Position numbers and translations under genes: made by a program. This document shows, piece by piece, positions 8,002-17,199 of a stretch of DNA of 64,000 bases. This DNA is from DSNY01 sp040752195 (lineage in GTDB: Bacteria > Pseudomonadota > Gammaproteobacteria > Burkholderiales > Burkholderiaceae_F), in NCBI GenBank assembly GCA_040752195.1, contig JBFMFC010000014.1, forward strand, positions 10,233 to 74,232, written 5' to 3'. Below the pieces are notes generated by a model that did not search any database, was not told where the DNA came from, and saw only the letters and a list, made by a program, of their open reading frames with translations. Position 1 is the stretch's first letter. Each line of letters opens with the position of its first letter.

Positions 8002-9150
8002 TCAGTAGCTGCTCGTCAGCCCGACCCCGACAGTGGCGCGACGGCTGTCGTAGGTGTCGGCATTCGAGTCGACCCGCGCGTAAGCGACCGAGAAGCGCGG
8101 TGCAAGCCCGAAGACCGACCGCTCGCGCAAAGTGAAGTCCAGCCCGACCCGTCCCGAGACGTCTCGCCGCACGCGCGCGAAGCCGGGTTCGACCGCGCGG
8201 TACCTCGCCGCGCCGACGCCGGTGCGCGCCTCGATGATGACGCCGCCGCGGAACTCGCGCAGCCAGTTCGCGCGCAGTTCGGCGTAGTCGAAGCCGCGCC
8301 AATCGTCGCGCGCGCGGCTCGCGCCCGCGGTCGCGCCAACGCCATACGCGATCGAGCCGGGGCGCACCCAGCGCAGGTCCGCGAAGAGATACGCTTGGTT
8401 CGCGGTCGCGCCTTTCAGATCGGTGAACTCGATCCGCCGCGCCAACGCCGTCGTGGTCCAAGTCGATTCATGGTCGACGTAGACCGTCGCCCCGCCCTGC
8501 AGCAGTCCGCCCGTGTACCAGTGGCGCCGCTGGTACTGCGAGGCGAGCGCACCGACTTCCGCCGAGTACGTCGCGCGTTGCGCGCGGAAGACGCGTCCCG
8601 CGCTCGCCTGCCCGAACAGGAAATCGTCGAGCCGGCCGCCATAGTCGCGCCAGTCGACGGTCCCACGCACGAAGTTGCGCAGATCGTCGCCGAGCGCAAG
8701 CCGCCCGTTGGCGACGACGCCGAGCCCATAGCTGCCGTCGCCGGTCACCGTCGTCGCGTTGCCCGCCGAGTCGACGACCGTGCGGCTGCGCACCGGCGGC
8801 AGCGTGTTCACGGCGAAGCTCGCCGTCGTCGATGCCTCGCGGATCCGCCGCAGGTCGAGCAGCGCGCGGTCCTTTTGCGCCGGCGCCAGCTCGGCGCCGA
8901 GCGCGAGCTCGAGGTGATAACGCGCGGCGGCGAGATCGCCGGCCTGCTCGAGCGCAAACGCGAGCTCGAGACGGGCTTCGCCGTTGCCCGGGTCGCGCGC
9001 AAGGATCGACCGAAGTGCGGCGATCGCCTCGTCGAGCCGCCCCGCGGCGCGAAGTTGCTGCGCCGATTGCAGCGGCGTGACCGCTGCCTGCGCGGCCGCA
9101 CCCGCGCAGGCGAGCAGGAGTGCGCAACAGGCGGCGCTTCGCAGCAGCAT
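8002..9150 (-). CDS. TPR plus outer-membrane beta-barrel protein, SLAM-like (DUF560)
   Basis: A 382-residue exported protein. Residues 1-22 look like a Sec signal peptide (LLACAGAAAQA). Residues of about 30-110 form tetratricopeptide-like helices (LRAAGRLDEAIAAL, GEARLELAFALEQAGDLAAA). The remainder consists of alternating amphipathic strands rich in Tyr, Arg and Gly and ends in an aromatic C-terminal residue (GVGLTSSY), as outer-membrane barrels do. The order of TPR then barrel matches surface lipoprotein assembly modifiers, which display lipoproteins on the cell surface. No obvious lipoprotein client is adjacent, so the client and the precise function remain open. Confidence 0.72.
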   Translation of the reverse strand: MLLRSAACCALLLACAGAAAQAAVTPLQSAQQLRAAGRLDEAIAALRSILARDPGNGEARLELAFALEQAGDLAAARYHLELALGAELAPAQKDRALLDLRRIREASTTASFAVNTLPPVRSRTVVDSAGNATTVTGDGSYGLGVVANGRLALGDDLRNFVRGTVDWRDYGGRLDDFLFGQASAGRVFRAQRATYSAEVGALASQYQRRHWYTGGLLQGGATVYVDHESTWTTTALARRIEFTDLKGATANQAYLFADLRWVRPGSIAYGVGATAGASRARDDWRGFDYAELRANWLREFRGGVIIEARTGVGAARYRAVEPGFARVRRDVSGRVGLDFTLRERSVFGLAPRFSVAYARVDSNADTYDSRRATVGVGLTSSY

Positions 9151-9213
9151 CGCTGACCCTTCTCGCTCGGCTACGCCCGTATCATAGGGGCGCTGTCCTT
9201 GGCGCTCACGCAC

Positions 9214-9621
9214 ATGCACTTCCGTCACAAAGCCCGCGCCGCGCTGCTCGCGGCGGTCGCCGGTGCGGTCGGCGCACACCGGGTCTATCTCGGACAGCGA
9301 CTGTGGTGGCTGCCGCCGGCGGTCAGCCTCACCATGCTTCCGCTGCTGTTCGGCGTTCGCAACTGGTACCAGTCGCCGGCATTCTTCGTGCTGATGATTC
9401 CGGTCATCGCCGGCTTCATCGAAGCGCTGGTGATCGCGCTGACGCCCGACGAGCGGTTCGACGCGCGCTTCAATGCGCACGTCCAACGCCGCAACCGCAG
9501 CGGGTGGGATGCGGTGCTGGTGGCGATCGGGGCGCTGATGGTCGGCGCGACGATCCTGATGACGACGATCGCGCTGCTTTTCCAGACCTACTTCGAGCAC
9601 ACGCTCGGCGCGCCGCGCTGA
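9214..9621 (+). CDS. TM2-domain-like small membrane protein
   Basis: A 135-residue membrane protein with three or four hydrophobic helices. The GAHRVYLGQRLWW segment near residues 21-33 is the TM2 domain signature (G-x-H-x-x-Y-L-G). A charged cytoplasmic loop (about residues 80-100) separates it from the C-terminal helix. ATG at 9214 is preferred; a TTG at 9199 would add five residues. The function of such proteins in bacteria is unknown. It is convergent with the radical SAM gene, with six bases between stops. Confidence 0.75.
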   Translation: MHFRHKARAALLAAVAGAVGAHRVYLGQRLWWLPPAVSLTMLPLLFGVRNWYQSPAFFVLMIPVIAGFIEALVIALTPDERFDARFNAHVQRRNRSGWDAVLVAIGALMVGATILMTTIALLFQTYFEHTLGAPR

Positions 9622-9627
9622 CGGCGG

Positions 9628-10749
9628 CTAGAACAGGTCGATCTGCGGCGTGTACGGCCGCGGCGGCACGAACAGGTCGTTGCGCAGCGCGAAGCGCTCG
9701 CGCAGCAGGCCATTGCGCGCGCAGGCTTTCTCGAAACGCTGGCGGATCAGCCCGGCCCACGGCCCTTCGCCTTTCATGCGCGTGCCGAACGCCGCGTCGT
9801 AGTCGCGCCCGCCGCGCATCTCGCGCACCCGGGCAAGCACGCGCTGCGCACGCTCGGGAAAGTGCGCGTCGAGCCATTCGCGAAACAGCGGCGCGACCTC
9901 CCACGGCAGGCGCAAGACGGTGTAGAACGCGCCGCGCGCCCCCGCTTCGGCCGCCGCCGCGACGATGCGCTCCAGGTCGGGTTCGGTCAGGAACGGAATG
10001 ATCGGCGCGACGTTGACGCACACCGGCACCCCTGCGCGGGCGAGCGTGGCGACGGTGCGCAGTCGCCGCTGCGGACTCGGGCAGCGCGGTTCGAGCCGGC
10101 GCGCCAGCGACGGATCGAGCGTCGTGATACTGACGTATACGGCGGCGAGCCCGTCGGCAGCCAGCGGCGCCAGCAGGTCGAGATCGCGCTCGACGAGACT
10201 CGATTTCGTGGTGATCGAGAACGGATGCTTCGTCTGTGCGAGCACTTCGATCACCTGCCGCGTGATGCGCAGCTCGCGTTCGATCGGCTGGTACGCATCG
10301 GTCGCGGACCCGAGATTGATCACGTCAGGCCGATAGCCCGGCGCGGCCAGCTCGGCGCGCAACACTTCGGCGGCGTTGCGCTTGGCGACGAGCCGGGTCT
10401 CGAAGTCGAGTCCGGGCGAGAGATTCAGATAGCTGTGCGTCGGCCGCGCGTAGCAGTAGATGCAGCCATGCTCGCAGCCGCGGTACGGATTGATCGAGCG
10501 ATCGAAGGCGATGTCCGGCGAGTCGTTGTACGCCAGAACGCTGCGCACCGTCTCGAACCGCACTTCGGTCGCCAGCGGCGGCAGCACGTCGTCCTGTTCC
10601 AGACGCGCCGCATCGAGCGCGTCGCCGTCGGCCTCGCGAACGACGCGTTCGAAGCGGTGCGCGATGTTGCCCACCGCGCCGCGGCCCTTGCGCGCCCGCG
10701 GCAAGGTCGCTGCCCGTCCGGACGCGTCGTCATCCCGGTCCGGCGGCAT
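9628..10749 (-). CDS. PA0069-family radical SAM protein (SplB-like)
   Basis: A 373-residue radical S-adenosylmethionine protein. The 4Fe-4S ligands form CxxxCxxC at C92, C96 and C99 (CEHGCIYC), followed by a TIM-barrel-like order of strands and a YNDSPDIAFDRSINPYRG lead-in typical of the PA0069 and spore-photoproduct-lyase-like group. The reaction is not established for this family; DNA photoproduct repair is only suggested by distant similarity. Its start is eight bases downstream of the DUF3501 stop on the same strand, so it may be the tail of the rubrerythrin operon. Confidence 0.85.
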   Translation of the reverse strand: MPPDRDDDASGRAATLPRARKGRGAVGNIAHRFERVVREADGDALDAARLEQDDVLPPLATEVRFETVRSVLAYNDSPDIAFDRSINPYRGCEHGCIYCYARPTHSYLNLSPGLDFETRLVAKRNAAEVLRAELAAPGYRPDVINLGSATDAYQPIERELRITRQVIEVLAQTKHPFSITTKSSLVERDLDLLAPLAADGLAAVYVSITTLDPSLARRLEPRCPSPQRRLRTVATLARAGVPVCVNVAPIIPFLTEPDLERIVAAAAEAGARGAFYTVLRLPWEVAPLFREWLDAHFPERAQRVLARVREMRGGRDYDAAFGTRMKGEGPWAGLIRQRFEKACARNGLLRERFALRNDLFVPPRPYTPQIDLF

Positions 10750-10757
10750 CGGTGTCC

Positions 10758-11342
10758 CTACGCGAAGTCCTTCGCCAGGGATGCCTGCACTTCGGGGGCA
10801 GCCTCGTCGACGCGCGCCGTGTAGGCGGGATGATCGACGCCGATCGCGACCGCCGCACCCTGCTTGAACGCGGCGATCATCGGCGCCGTGAACTCGAAGC
10901 GCAGGAAGTGCACCGAAGAGGTCTTCTCCTCGTTCTCGCGCTCGAGATCCTCGTCGGCGATCGCGTAGACCTTGTCGAAGCCGTCGACCTGCACGTAGAC
11001 GCGGTCCTCGATGCCCTTCAGCCTCGCCAGCTCGCGTTTGCGCACGACCGGGTCGTCGTACTCGAGCATCATCGTCGCCTTCAGATTCGTGCCGTCGGGT
11101 ACCAGCGGGTTGTACGCGTCGAGCTCGTCCTGGATGCCCTCTTCCTCGAACGTCTTTTCGATCCGCAGCATCTCCTGGATCTGGTAGCGGATCGTCAGCT
11201 CGTCCTCGAAGATGAGCGTCAGATGTTCGCCCAGGCGCACCGTGCGATGTTTCTTGTGCGCGATGACCTTGGCGCGGAAGTCCTTGCGCTGCTTGGCGTA
11301 TGCCTCGAGCGTCAGCAGGCTGTCGCGTGAGATGGCCGGCAT
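10758..11342 (-). CDS. DUF3501 family protein
   Basis: A soluble protein of about 194 aa with the DUF3501 pattern: an N-terminal LLTLEAYAKQRKDFRAKVIAHKK, split by KHRTVRLGEHLTLIFED, and long acidic helices. Two ATGs are in frame, at 11348 and 11342. The GGAG at 11350-11353 is only one base from the first but seven from the second, so 11342 is used. The function is unknown. The gene consistently travels with an Fe-S protein and rubrerythrin in betaproteobacteria, and here follows the Fe-S gene by about 30 bases, which suggests a shared oxidative-stress or electron-transfer role. Confidence 0.85.
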   Translation of the reverse strand: MPAISRDSLLTLEAYAKQRKDFRAKVIAHKKHRTVRLGEHLTLIFEDELTIRYQIQEMLRIEKTFEEEGIQDELDAYNPLVPDGTNLKATMMLEYDDPVVRKRELARLKGIEDRVYVQVDGFDKVYAIADEDLERENEEKTSSVHFLRFEFTAPMIAAFKQGAAVAIGVDHPAYTARVDEAAPEVQASLAKDFA

Positions 11343-11374
11343 GTTCATGCTCCCGAGTTCCTTCGAAGTGTGGT

Positions 11375-12727
11375 CTACAGCCCGTATGCGATACGGACCA
11401 GCGTGATCGGATGGGCGAGGGTCGGCGTCTTGCCGCCGAGCGCTTCGCGCGCGAACTGCTCGATTCCCTGCTCGATGTGGTGGCCGGCGAGCTGGCAGTC
11501 CGAGCTGATGTAGTCGGGCTTCGCGCCCGCCATGCTCCTGAAGACCGGCTTGCCGATCTTCATCGCCATCGCATGGAACTGCTTGCGCGTACCCCACAGC
11601 CCAGAGTGACCCGAGCAGCGCTCGACCGTATTGACCTGCGTCTGCGGCAGCAGTTTCAACAGCTCCTCCGTCTTGCGCCCGATGTTCTGCACGCGGCCGT
11701 GGCACGGCACGTGGTACGACACCGTGCCAAGCGGCCGCTTGAAGTCGGTCTTCAGCAGCCCGTCCTTGTGGCGCGCGACCAGATACTCGAACGGGTCCCA
11801 CATCGCTTCCTTGACGGTCTGCACGTCGGCATCGTCCGGGAACATCAGCGGCAGCTCCTGCTTGAACATCAACGTGCACGACGGGATCGCGGTCATGATC
11901 GCGTAGCCTTCGCGCGCGAGCTTCACGAGCTGAGGGATGTTGACGTTCTTCAGGCGCTCGACCGATTCGAGGTCGCCGATCTCGAGCTTCGGCATGCCGC
12001 AGCACGCCTCCTTCTCGACGATCAGGTACGGGATCTCGTTGTGCTCGAGGATGCGGACGAGGTCGTGCCCGATACCGGGCTCGTTGTAGTTGACGTAGCA
12101 GGTCGAGAAGATCGCGACCTTGCCCGGCGTCTTCGCGCCGTCGCGCACCGGCGCGGCGGTGTTCGAGCGCGCAACCGAGCGGAACTTTCTTGTCGCGAAC
12201 TCCGGCCGCCACGCGTTGCGGTCGATGCCGAAGGTCTTTTCCATCAGCGCGCGCGCCGGCTTCGTCCGGTTGACCGCGTTGACCGTCTGCGTGACGATCG
12301 GGATGCCGGCGAACACGCCCACCTTGTCGGTCGACGTGAGCAACCTGTCGGTCGCCGCGGCGCCGTGCGTACGGAAGTGCACCGCCTTCGCGCGCAGCAT
12401 CAGATGCGGGAAGTCGAGGTTCCACGGGTGCGGCGGCACGTACGGGCACTTGGTCATGTAGCACATGTCGCACAGGTAGCACTGGTCGACGACATCCCTG
12501 TACCTCTCCTTCGGTACGCCGTCGACTTCGCCGGTCGGTCCATTGTCGACCAGGTCGAACAGCGTCGGGAACGCTCCGCACAGGCTGACGCAACGGCGGC
12601 AGCCGTGGCAGATTTCGAAGACTCGCTCCAGTTCCTTGTCGAGCGCGGCCTGGTCCCAGAACTCGGGACTCTTCCACGCGAGCGGGTGGCGGGTGGGCGC
12701 TTCGAGGCTTCCTTCGCGGACGGTCAT
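11375..12727 (-). CDS. Fe-S oxidoreductase with CCG domains (GlpC/HdrD-like)
   Basis: A 450-residue protein of the heterodisulfide-reductase/GlpC type. Two N-terminal 4Fe-4S clusters are visible in ICHGCRRCVSLC (about residues 39-50) and CYLCDMCYMTKCP (about residues 83-95). Two cysteine-rich CCG-like segments follow: FSTCYVNYNE with EACCGMPKLE, and YHVPCHGRVQN with VERCSGHSG. Such proteins move electrons between a soluble donor and a membrane or redox partner. It is sandwiched between rubrerythrin upstream and DUF3501 downstream on the same strand, and may pass electrons to rubrerythrin for peroxide reduction; this partner role is inferred from context only. Confidence 0.88.
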   Translation of the reverse strand: MTVREGSLEAPTRHPLAWKSPEFWDQAALDKELERVFEICHGCRRCVSLCGAFPTLFDLVDNGPTGEVDGVPKERYRDVVDQCYLCDMCYMTKCPYVPPHPWNLDFPHLMLRAKAVHFRTHGAAATDRLLTSTDKVGVFAGIPIVTQTVNAVNRTKPARALMEKTFGIDRNAWRPEFATRKFRSVARSNTAAPVRDGAKTPGKVAIFSTCYVNYNEPGIGHDLVRILEHNEIPYLIVEKEACCGMPKLEIGDLESVERLKNVNIPQLVKLAREGYAIMTAIPSCTLMFKQELPLMFPDDADVQTVKEAMWDPFEYLVARHKDGLLKTDFKRPLGTVSYHVPCHGRVQNIGRKTEELLKLLPQTQVNTVERCSGHSGLWGTRKQFHAMAMKIGKPVFRSMAGAKPDYISSDCQLAGHHIEQGIEQFAREALGGKTPTLAHPITLVRIAYGL

Positions 12728-12762
12728 CGGCGACTCTTGTTTCGAGACGATGGGGGGAATTT

Positions 12763-12800
12763 CGCTTCGTCGAGCACAGCACGCCGTGCTCGACGAAGCG
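12763..12800. repeat. Perfect 15-bp inverted repeat, possible intra-operon hairpin
   Basis: Bases 12763-12777 and 12786-12800 are exact reverse complements, separated by an 8-base loop. It lies 35 bases upstream of the Fe-S gene start and 75 bases after the rubrerythrin stop. No T-run follows on either strand. A second 9-bp stem (12798-12806 with 12811-12819) shares three bases with its right arm, so the two cannot both form completely. Confidence 0.6.
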
Positions 12801-12838
12801 GGCTGCGTTGGCAGCCCGCCCGGTGAAGGGAACGCTGA

Positions 12839-12868
12839 GCGCTGCGGACCGCGCAGGGCCCGCAGCGC
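12839..12868 (-). terminator. Hairpin just after rubrerythrin, possible attenuator/terminator
   Basis: Bases 12839-12847 (GCGCTGCGG) pair perfectly with 12860-12868 (CCGCAGCGC) around a 12-base loop. On the minus strand this stem forms six bases after the rubrerythrin stop codon. There is no U-tract behind it, so it may act as an mRNA-stabilising 3' structure or a Rho-linked attenuator rather than a classical terminator. It would let rubrerythrin mRNA exceed that of the downstream Fe-S gene. Confidence 0.4.
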
Positions 12869-12874
12869 GTCGCC

Positions 12875-13297
<423 letters not shown>

Positions 13298-13465
13298 AGG
13301 AATCTCCTGGTTGAATCCAACGGACGAAAAAGCCGATGCCGCTTCGCGCGGCGTCAAGCAAACCGAAATCTACGCGGGCGCACGCGCCGGAACCAATGGT
13401 TTGTCGCAATGGCCGGAATAGCCGATCCCTATGGATCGCCCGGCTCTTGCGGGACCGGTTTTTTT

Positions 13466-15271
13466 CTAGAACTGCTCGGCGGGAATTGCAAGGACGCCGG
13501 TTGCGCCGTCGACGATGCTGTCGTGCAGCCCCGGGGCGGTCGTCAGCACATGGTCGGCAAAGTAGCGCGCCGTGGCGATCTTGGCGCGATGAAAGTCGGC
13601 GTCCGCGGCGCCGCGCGACAGGCGCGCAGCGCAGACGAGCGCGGCGCGCCCCATCTGCCAGCCGCCATGCGTGACACCGGCCAGTTTCAGGAAAGGCACC
13701 GAGCCCGCGAAAACGCCGCGGATGTCGCTTCGGAATCCGGCGACGACGAAGTCGACTGCGGCCTCGTAGGCGTCGATCGCGGCCCCGAGCCGGCGCCCGA
13801 TCGCCGCGAGATCCGGATGACCCGATCCGGCAAGCTCGGCCTGCGTGGCCCGCATCTGCGCAATGAAGGCCTTCGCGGTAGCGCCGCCGTCGCGCACCGT
13901 TTTGCGGCCGACGAAGTCGTTCGCCTGGATCGCGGTCGTGCCCTCGTAGATCGTCAGGATGCGCGAGTCGCGGTAGTACTGCGCAGCGCCGGTCTCCTCG
14001 ATGAAGCCCATGCCGCCGTGCACCTGGATGCCGGCCGACGTCACGTCGATCGACATCTCCGTGCTCCAGCCCTTGACGATCGGCACCAGGTACTCGTACG
14101 CGGCGCGCGCCTGCTTGCGCTTCGCCTCGTCCGGATGCAGATGCGAGACGTCGTAGTGCGCCGCCGCCACGTAGGCGATCGCCCGCGCCGCTTCGGTATG
14201 GGCGCGCATGAACATCAGCAGCCGGCGCACGTCCGGGTGATGGACGATCGCGACCGGTCCGCTCGATCCCTCCACGGCGCGGCTTTGCACGCGCTCCTTC
14301 GCATAGGCCGCCGCCTTCTGGTAGGCGCGTTCGGCGATCGCGACACCCTGCACGCCGACCTGGAAGCGCGCGGCGTTCATCATGATGAACATGTACTCGA
14401 GCCCGCGGTTCTCTTCGCCGACCAGGTAGCCGATCGCGCCGCAGCCGACCTCGCCCTTGCCGTCGCCGTAGATCAGCACCGCGGTCGGGCTCGCGTGGAT
14501 GCCGAGCTTGTGTTCGATCGACGCGCAGTACACGTCGTTGCGTTTGCCGAGCATTCCGTCCGCATCGACCAGGAACTTGGGCACGATGAAGAGCGAAATC
14601 CCCTTGACGCCTGCGGGCGCGTCCGGCGTGCGCGCCAGCACGAGATGGACGATGTTCTGCGCCAGATCGTGCTCGCCGTAGGTGATGAAGATCTTCTGGC
14701 CGGTGATCCGGTAGCTGCCGTCGGGCTGACGGACCGCGCGCGTGCGCACTTGCGCGAGATCCGAACCGGCCTGCGGCTCGGTCAGGTTCATCGTTCCGGT
14801 CCAGCTTCCGTCGATCAGCCGCGGAACGTACAGGCTCTTCTGCGCATCGCTGCCGGCCGTCAGCAGCGCCTCGATCGCGCCGTCGGTCAGCAGCGGGCAC
14901 AACGCGAACGAGAGGTTCGCCGACTGCAGCATCTCCGTGCACGGCGTGGCGACGATTTTCGGCAGTCCCTGTCCGCCGTACTCCTGCGGATGCTGCACGC
15001 CCTGCCAACCCGCCTCGACGAACGCGCGGAACGCCTCCTTGAAGCCCGGCGTGGTCCTGACTTCGCCGTCGTGCCAGGTCGCAGGCTGAACGTCGCCGAC
15101 GACGTTCAGCGGCGCGACCACTTCGGCCATGAAGCGTGCGTTCTCGTTGAGAACCGCTTCGATCGTTTCGTCGGTCGCATCTTCGCAGCCCGGGAGCTTC
15201 TGGACGTCGGCCAGCCCCGCCAGCTCGTTCATCACGAACAGCATGTCCTTGATCGGTGCCGCGTAACTCAT
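13466..15271 (-). CDS. Acyl-CoA dehydrogenase with C-terminal extension domain
   Basis: A 601-residue FAD-dependent acyl-CoA dehydrogenase of the long form that carries an extra C-terminal domain. Visible are the NLTEPQAGSDL substrate/FAD segment, GQKIFITYGEHD, and the catalytic base in YEGTTAIQANDF. It introduces the trans-2 double bond in an acyl-CoA and passes electrons to ETF. Chain length cannot be read from sequence. ATG at 15271 (MSYAAPIKD) fits the family. It lies 78 bases downstream of etfA and forms an etfB-etfA-dehydrogenase block, so electron acceptor and enzyme are likely co-expressed. Confidence 0.93.
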   Translation of the reverse strand: MSYAAPIKDMLFVMNELAGLADVQKLPGCEDATDETIEAVLNENARFMAEVVAPLNVVGDVQPATWHDGEVRTTPGFKEAFRAFVEAGWQGVQHPQEYGGQGLPKIVATPCTEMLQSANLSFALCPLLTDGAIEALLTAGSDAQKSLYVPRLIDGSWTGTMNLTEPQAGSDLAQVRTRAVRQPDGSYRITGQKIFITYGEHDLAQNIVHLVLARTPDAPAGVKGISLFIVPKFLVDADGMLGKRNDVYCASIEHKLGIHASPTAVLIYGDGKGEVGCGAIGYLVGEENRGLEYMFIMMNAARFQVGVQGVAIAERAYQKAAAYAKERVQSRAVEGSSGPVAIVHHPDVRRLLMFMRAHTEAARAIAYVAAAHYDVSHLHPDEAKRKQARAAYEYLVPIVKGWSTEMSIDVTSAGIQVHGGMGFIEETGAAQYYRDSRILTIYEGTTAIQANDFVGRKTVRDGGATAKAFIAQMRATQAELAGSGHPDLAAIGRRLGAAIDAYEAAVDFVVAGFRSDIRGVFAGSVPFLKLAGVTHGGWQMGRAALVCAARLSRGAADADFHRAKIATARYFADHVLTTAPGLHDSIVDGATGVLAIPAEQF

Positions 15272-15349
15272 CTCACTCCCCCGCAGAACAAAAAAGGGCA
15301 CAGAGTCACGGTGATCCGTGCGCTGTGCCCCGACACCGGCGATCGCCCC

Positions 15350-16282
15350 CTAGCCGAGTTCCTTGATCAGCTGCGGAACGACTTCGAACAGATCGCCGAC
15401 GATGCCGTAATCGGCGACCGAGAAGATCGGCGCTTCGGGGTCCTTGTTGATCGCGACGATCACTTTCGAATCCTTCATTCCGGCCAGATGCTGGATCGCA
15501 CCGGAAATGCCGACCGCGATGTACAGCTGCGGCGCCACGACCTTGCCCGTCTGGCCGACTTGCCAGTCGTTCGGTGCGTAGCCCGCGTCCACCGCCGCGC
15601 GCGAAGCGCCGAGCGCTGCGTTCAGCTTGTCGGCCAGCGCTTCCAGCAGCTTGAAGTTCTCGGCCGAACCCATGCCGCGGCCGCCGGCGACGACGATCTT
15701 CGCGCCCTGCAGCTCCGGGCGATCGCTCTTGGCGACCTCGCGCGCGACGAATTTCGACAGCCCGGCGTCGGGCACGGGCGCAACGCTCTCGATCGTCGCG
15801 TTGCCGCCTTCGGCCGGCGCCGCGTCGAAATTGGTCGGCCGTGCCGTGACGACCTTGATCGCATCGCTCGACTGCACGGTCGCGATCGCGTTGCCGGCGT
15901 AGATCGGACGGGTGAACGTGTCCGCCGATTCGACCCCGATGATGTCCGACACCTGCGCACTGTCGAGCTTGGCCGCGACGCGCGGCAGCACGTTCTTGCC
16001 GAAGCTCGTCGCCGGCGCGAACACGTGGCTGTAGCCCTTCGCGACCGCGAGCACCTGTTCCGCCACGTTCTCCGCGAGGCCGTCGGCCAGATGCGGCGCG
16101 TCGGCGACCAGCACCTTCGTGACGCCCTGGATCCTGGCCGCCTGCTGTGCGACCGCGGCGCAGTTGTGGCCGGCGACGAGCACGTGCACCTCGCCGGCGG
16201 CCTTGGCCGCCGCCGTGACCGTGTTCAACGTGGCCGCCTTCAGATGCTGGTTGTCGTGTTCGGCGAGTACGAGTGCGGGCAT
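15350..16282 (-). CDS. etfA: Electron transfer flavoprotein subunit alpha
   Basis: The FAD-binding alpha subunit of ETF, 310 aa, the usual length. The C-terminal FAD domain is clear: VAGGRGMGSAENF, QVGQTGKVVAP, YIAVGISGAIQHLAG and AINKDPEAPIF. ETF accepts electrons from acyl-CoA dehydrogenases and delivers them to ETF-ubiquinone oxidoreductase. A GGAG lies about eight bases before ATG 16282. It is directly downstream of etfB (39 bases) and upstream of the acyl-CoA dehydrogenase. Confidence 0.97.
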   Translation of the reverse strand: MPALVLAEHDNQHLKAATLNTVTAAAKAAGEVHVLVAGHNCAAVAQQAARIQGVTKVLVADAPHLADGLAENVAEQVLAVAKGYSHVFAPATSFGKNVLPRVAAKLDSAQVSDIIGVESADTFTRPIYAGNAIATVQSSDAIKVVTARPTNFDAAPAEGGNATIESVAPVPDAGLSKFVAREVAKSDRPELQGAKIVVAGGRGMGSAENFKLLEALADKLNAALGASRAAVDAGYAPNDWQVGQTGKVVAPQLYIAVGISGAIQHLAGMKDSKVIVAINKDPEAPIFSVADYGIVGDLFEVVPQLIKELG

Positions 16283-16321
16283 AACGGATCTCCGGAATTC
16301 CTGGTCGAGTCGCGCGGGCGC

Positions 16322-17071
16322 TCAGAGCACCTTCGCTTCGGTCCTGAGCTTGGCGACCAGCGTGGCGGCGTCGGGCACCTTGATGCCCGCCTTGCGCGCC
16401 GGCGGCTCGGTGACCCTCAGCGTCTTCAGCCGCGGCGCCACGTCCACGCCGAGATCGGCCGGCTTGACGATCTCGAGCGGCTTTTTCTTCGCCTTCATGA
16501 TGTTCGGCAGCGTGACGTAACGCGGCTCGTTCAGCCGCAGATCGACCGTCACGACGGCGGGCAGCTTCACCGAGACCGTCTCCAGGCCGCCGTCGACTTC
16601 GCGGACCACCTCGGCGCGGCCGTCGGCGATTTTCAGCTTGGACGCGAAAGTCGCCTGCGGCATGCCCGCGAGCGCCGCCAGCATCTGCCCGGTCTGGTTC
16701 GCGTCGTCGTCGATCGCCTGTTTGCCGAGCAGCACGAGCTGCGGCTGCTCCCGGTCGACGATCGCCTTGAGCAGCTTGGCGACCGCCAGCGGCTGCAGCT
16801 CGACGTCGGTCTCGACCAGGATCGCGCGGTCGGCGCCGATCGCCATCGCGGTGCGCAGCGTCTCCTGGCACTGCGGCACACCGCAGGACACGGCGACGAT
16901 CTCGGTGGCCACGCCGGCTTCCTTCAAGCGCACCGCCTCCTCGACGGCGATCTCGTCGAACGGGTTCATCGACATCTTGACGTTGGCGATGTCGACGCCG
17001 CTGGCGTCCGACTTCACCCGGACCTTGACGTTGTAGTCGACGACACGCTTGACGGAGACGAGGATCTTCAT
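16322..17071 (-). CDS. etfB: Electron transfer flavoprotein subunit beta
   Basis: The AMP-binding beta subunit of ETF, 249 aa. It starts MKILVSVKRVVDYNVKV and contains the MNPFDEIAVEEAVRLKE and LLGKQAIDDDANQTGQM segments that mark EtfB, plus the ETF recognition-loop area near residues 185-205 (LPAVVTVDLRLNEPRYV). It pairs with EtfA at 15350. It is the first gene of the etfBA-acyl-CoA dehydrogenase group; the 128 bases upstream should hold the promoter, but none was confidently assigned. Confidence 0.97.
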   Translation of the reverse strand: MKILVSVKRVVDYNVKVRVKSDASGVDIANVKMSMNPFDEIAVEEAVRLKEAGVATEIVAVSCGVPQCQETLRTAMAIGADRAILVETDVELQPLAVAKLLKAIVDREQPQLVLLGKQAIDDDANQTGQMLAALAGMPQATFASKLKIADGRAEVVREVDGGLETVSVKLPAVVTVDLRLNEPRYVTLPNIMKAKKKPLEIVKPADLGVDVAPRLKTLRVTEPPARKAGIKVPDAATLVAKLRTEAKVL

Positions 17072-17199
17072 GGGGAGGAGGCTCGAAACGAGCGATGCGG
17101 GATGTGGTTCGGGGACGGATCCGCCGGTGCAAATGCGCCGCGATTATACGAAGGCGCGGCAGCGCGCCTTTGATCCGTGTGGTGAATCGAGCCGACGCT

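Noticed and set aside
13412..13466. Hairpin plus T-run as a terminator
   Set aside because: The T-run at 13459-13465 is on the plus strand, where no gene ends; the genes here are on the minus strand. The interrupted stem (13412-13444, with CGATCC and GGATCG) could form after the acyl-CoA dehydrogenase gene, but no U-tract follows it in that direction.
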